Positions 21,664-23,860 of a stretch of DNA of 23,860 nt are shown here, piece after piece (position 1 is the first letter of the stretch; each line of letters starts with the position of its first letter). This DNA is from Lactiplantibacillus paraplantarum (GTDB taxonomy: Bacteria; Bacillota; Bacilli; Lactobacillales; Lactobacillaceae). The stretch spans positions 1 through 23,860 of the forward strand of contig NZ_CP032749.1 in assembly GCF_003641145.1 (NCBI RefSeq). Direction: 5' to 3'. Below the pieces are notes generated by a model. It saw only the letters and a program-made list of their open reading frames with translations. It was not told the origin of the DNA and searched no databases. The translations under genes were made by a program, and so were the position numbers.

Positions 21664-22608
21664 TTATGATGCTTTAAATCGGAGGGCATGATTTCGACAT
21701 TCTGTCGGGGTCATGCCTTTTAATGACTTTTGACGTCGACCGTTGTTGTACCAGTCAATTGCTTTGGTAATGTTTTGAAGTAATTCTTCTTTGGTCAATG
21801 CGGTTTTAAAACTTAAGTCCTCATCTTTTAAATGACTCCAGAAACTCTCCATAGGCGCGTTGTCTCCAGGTGTCCCCGGTCTTGACATGCTATGGCAAAT
21901 GCCATAGCTATTAAGGGCCCGATTGAATTCTAATGATGTATAGGCCGAACCTTGGTCAGTGTGTAAAATTAATTCGTTGGCGGCCAGGTCATTACTTTTC
22001 ATTGCTTTATTAACAGTTGCTGTCACCAGTGTTGTCGTTTCGGTATCATCGATCGCCCAGGCAACGATACTGTGATCGTGTAAATCCTTGATGGCACTAA
22101 GTCGTAGTTTGTTGAGACTTTGATTACCGTATTTTAATTCAGTACAGTCGGTTGTCCAAACCTTATTAGATTCTTCCTGATTAAAATCATGCTTGATGAT
22201 ATTGGCTGACATCATTTCTTTATATTCCGCTTTACGATCATGTTTACTAATGCGAATCGATGATTTGATATGGTTAACTTGCATTAATCTTCTGATACGT
22301 TTGGCATTCACATGGTACTCAGTCTCTTCGTTGATGTGCATAACTAAGGTTTCAACACCAAATATATAATTATGGCTAATTTCTAATTTAAGCATGAATT
22401 TAACTAGCTCATCATTTAGTCGTTCATTAGCGGTTAATGTCCGGTTCAACCATTTATAATATGACCTCCGCTTGATCCCGACTTCTTGACACAACCAACT
22501 TATGGGATATTTACCGGCTAGTTCTTGAATTGCCTGATATTTTGAGATCCGGTCGATTGATGACCAACCACTTACTTCACTCTCCTTTGAATCTCTTTCA
22601 ATTTTTTT
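21664..22608 (-). CDS. IS3-family transposase OrfB (DDE integrase core), made by -1 frameshift
   Basis: The frame carries the integrase catalytic motifs: VWTTDCTEL, ILHTDQGSAYTS and APMESFWSHLKDE (D, D, E). It ends WYNNGRRQKSLKGMTPTECR, as is typical. No good start codon with a ribosome site precedes the N-terminal region (SSIDRISKYQAIQELAGKYP). The frame overlaps the 3' end of orfA, and there the minus strand has TCAAAAAAATTG. At that A7 run (22608-22602) a -1 slip moves ribosomes from orfA into orfB. The product is thus an OrfAB fusion of about 525 residues, the active transposase. A TTG at 22494 would give a truncated 276-residue form. Confidence 0.88.
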   Translation of the reverse strand, partial: KKIERDSKESEVSGWSSIDRISKYQAIQELAGKYPISWLCQEVGIKRRSYYKWLNRTLTANERLNDELVKFMLKLEISHNYIFGVETLVMHINEETEYHVNAKRIRRLMQVNHIKSSIRISKHDRKAEYKEMMSANIIKHDFNQEESNKVWTTDCTELKYGNQSLNKLRLSAIKDLHDHSIVAWAIDDTETTTLVTATVNKAMKSNDLAANELILHTDQGSAYTSLEFNRALNSYGICHSMSRPGTPGDNAPMESFWSHLKDEDLSFKTALTKEELLQNITKAIDWYNNGRRQKSLKGMTPTECRNHALRFKAS

Positions 22609-23249
22609 GACAGGTCCTTTTCCATTTCCAAATGTTTAGTTCTAGCTTCTAATTCTTTTATTTTCAGTTTAGCGATATCTAACTCGGTAAGTGGCGTAGC
22701 TTTACTTTTCCCACGGCGGTCGGCTAAAGCGTCCACACCGCCGTTATTTAGCTTCTTGACCCAGGTATAAACTTGTTGATACGAGACCTCAAAATGGCTA
22801 GCGGCCTCGTGGTAAGCATAGTCGTTGGCGATAGTCCATTGAGCTATTTCAATGCGTTCAATTTGGGTTGTCTTGCGTCCGTCTTTCATCTTTCGGTTCC
22901 TCGGATTTCTATTGGAATAAGTTTTCTTTCCAATAGTATAATCTCTAAACCAATTAGACACCATCCCGGCGCTACTCAAACCATACTTGGTGGCTAATTT
23001 TGGAAAAGACAGCTTTTCTTTGATATGTTCCTGTACAATCCTTTCTTTGAATGCTTGAGAATAGCTGCGATTTTTTCTTTGATGCCTTAAGCCTTCACTT
23101 CCATTGAGATCGTACAATCTTTTCCATTGATGAATAACGTTTTTATTTATTTGTAGATCCCTGGCAATTGATTGCACCGTATGGTTATTATCAATCAGAT
23201 TAAGAATGTTAATCTTTTCATCAAATGAATACTTTCTATTTGAACGCAT
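22572..23249 (-). CDS. IS3-family OrfA (helix-turn-helix protein)
   Basis: A 225-residue protein from ATG 23249, seven bases after AAGGGG. It has an N-terminal helix-turn-helix (SIARDLQINKNVIHQWKRLY), a second, related module (FPKLATKYGLSSAGMVSNWF), a third (ASHFEVSYQQVYTWVKKLNN) and a C-terminal leucine-zipper-like coiled coil (LTELDIAKLKIKELEART). It binds the ends of the element and, by frameshifting near its 3' end, forms the N-terminus of OrfAB. The ribosome site lies in the right arm of a perfect 19-bp hairpin (23257-23275 with 23287-23305). Confidence 0.9.
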   Translation of the reverse strand: MRSNRKYSFDEKINILNLIDNNHTVQSIARDLQINKNVIHQWKRLYDLNGSEGLRHQRKNRSYSQAFKERIVQEHIKEKLSFPKLATKYGLSSAGMVSNWFRDYTIGKKTYSNRNPRNRKMKDGRKTTQIERIEIAQWTIANDYAYHEAASHFEVSYQQVYTWVKKLNNGGVDALADRRGKSKATPLTELDIAKLKIKELEARTKHLEMEKDLSKKLKEIQRRVK

Positions 23250-23256
23250 ACAAAAA

Positions 23257-23312
23257 CCCCTTAGGTACACAGATTTTTTATTATTTAATCTGTGTACCTA
23301 AGGGGTAGTATA
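23257..23312 (-). promoter_or_regulatory. IS3 promoter and SD-occluding hairpin
   Basis: On the minus strand the -10 TATACT (23312-23307) would start transcripts near 23299, inside the left arm of the 19-bp inverted repeat (23305-23287). RNA from outside would contain the whole left arm and hide the AAGGGG ribosome site of orfA. RNA from the element's own promoter would lack the outer six bases of that arm. A possible -35 TTGAAT lies 18 bases upstream, outside the element. Confidence 0.55.
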
Positions 23313-23860
23313 TCCACCATAATGTCCAGTATTCAAAGCTAAACTTTGTGAAGTCTAGTTAGGCCTATTATATCAGTGTTTATAGACAACTCACTGTTTG
23401 ATTTAGCCAGTTTAGATGAGTTTGTGAAATTAGGCTGGTTTAAGCTAGATTATCCAAAGCCTATTTTAATCACATTTAGACTTTGTGAAATTAGCTTAAA
23501 CTGTCCTAGTTAGCTGGCTTATGATTATTATTTATTTATTCAATTTAGTTGACTTATTGGTTTACCCCTGCTGTAATGCGAGGGAGTGAAGTGGTTGAGT
23601 GCAGAGTTGTACCCTAGTCAGACGATCAAAATTAAAATGACTATCTAGCTAGAGTGCAACTCACCTGTTGTAACGCTCGGTCGTTCGGGCATCGCTTGGA
23701 CAATCAGTTGCGGTATTGCTACCAACCACTAGTATCAACCTACATTCTCGGTTAAGTCCATTAAAAAACGCCCTAATGGACGCTGATAGCACGTATTTAG
23801 TTTTGTTCGGTTACCAGCTACTAGTGGTCACCATGCCTAAGCATCGTTTTACCACCCGGG
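23311..23860. other. Noncoding region with repeats; possible control or origin region
   Basis: No gene is seen in 550 bases. The word TTTGTGAA occurs at 23345, 23420 and 23482, each followed by a TTAG word (AGTCTAGTTAGG, ATTAGG, ATTAGC). TTATCCAAA at 23450 resembles a DnaA box with mismatches. An AT-rich tract follows at 23520-23560. Further on is a 14-bp imperfect hairpin (23604-23617 with 23649-23662), GTCCATTA (23756-23763) with TAATGGAC (23774-23781), and ACCACTAGTA (23725-23734) with TACTAGTGGT (23819-23828). Repeats, DnaA-like word and AT-rich tract suggest a replication or partition locus, but none of this is proven. Confidence 0.45.

Larger units (their letters stand above)
21625..23310 (-). 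mobile_element. Complete IS3-family element (IS150-like group)
   Basis: The right end on the plus strand (from 21625: CACTACACCCTGTCAAGTAC, then ACAG) and the left end on the minus strand (from about 23310: TACTACCCCTTAGGTACACAG region) form an imperfect inverted repeat. Inside it a further 15 bases (TTAAATAAT) also match. Two overlapping frames, orfA and orfB, are typical of IS3. The exact outer base and target duplication could not be fixed by eye, so both coordinates may be off by several bases. Confidence 0.85.

Noticed and set aside
1..23860. Prophage or complete conjugation module
   Set aside because: No phage structural, terminase or lysis genes and no type IV secretion genes are visible; only mobilisation genes and insertion sequences are present.

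Overview
The window looks like plasmid DNA from a lactic acid bacterium of the Lactobacillaceae. The case rests on gene content and style: a ParA partition pair, a MobQ-type relaxase with a recognisable oriT, a RepA_N-type initiator remnant, three IS30 elements and one complete IS3 element of the types common in lactobacilli, low overall GC, purine-rich Shine-Dalgarno sites and several TTG or GTG starts. Species and circularity cannot be decided from the sequence. The replication gene visible here is only a C-terminal part, so a working replicon must lie elsewhere or the remnant must suffice.

Layout. 1-572: noncoding, with a strong promoter followed closely by a terminator (a candidate very short RNA), then TCTACAT repeats that are probably the partition site. 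609-2231: parA, a small DNA-binding partner, and two small genes. 2293-4807: two minus-strand genes for secreted or membrane proteins that share a C-terminal domain; the first has lost its 5' part at an IS30 copy. 4878-7298: two further IS30 elements around the stub of an IS3 element. 7433-9413: a minus-strand operon for a zinc-ribbon membrane protein and a lipoprotein. 9638-10422: a glycosyltransferase-like remnant and a small serine recombinase. 10912-13826: a flavin reductase and a divergent LysR-type regulator.

13866-17240 is the mobilisation module: a topoisomerase remnant, the relaxase, oriT and two small accessory proteins. 17230-18116 holds a decayed zeta-toxin-like kinase behind an intact small partner. 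18267-18884 is the RepA C-terminal part. 19056-19743 is an mgtC gene broken by a frameshift. 20425-21450 encodes a membrane protein with nine tandem 16-residue repeats. A complete IS3 element (about 21625-23310) and a repeat-bearing noncoding region close the window.

Taken together, this is a mobilisable plasmid segment repeatedly rearranged by insertion sequences. Intact and probably working parts are the partition operon, oriT with relaxase and accessory genes, the recombinase, the reductase with its regulator, and the membrane or lipoprotein cargo. Decaying parts are topB, the zeta-like toxin, mgtC, repA, one IS3 and one of the secreted-protein genes. The most notable unexplained observations are start-site hairpins shared by all five insertion sequences, the three-unit higher-order repeat at 20820-21240, and the family of exported proteins with shared domains.
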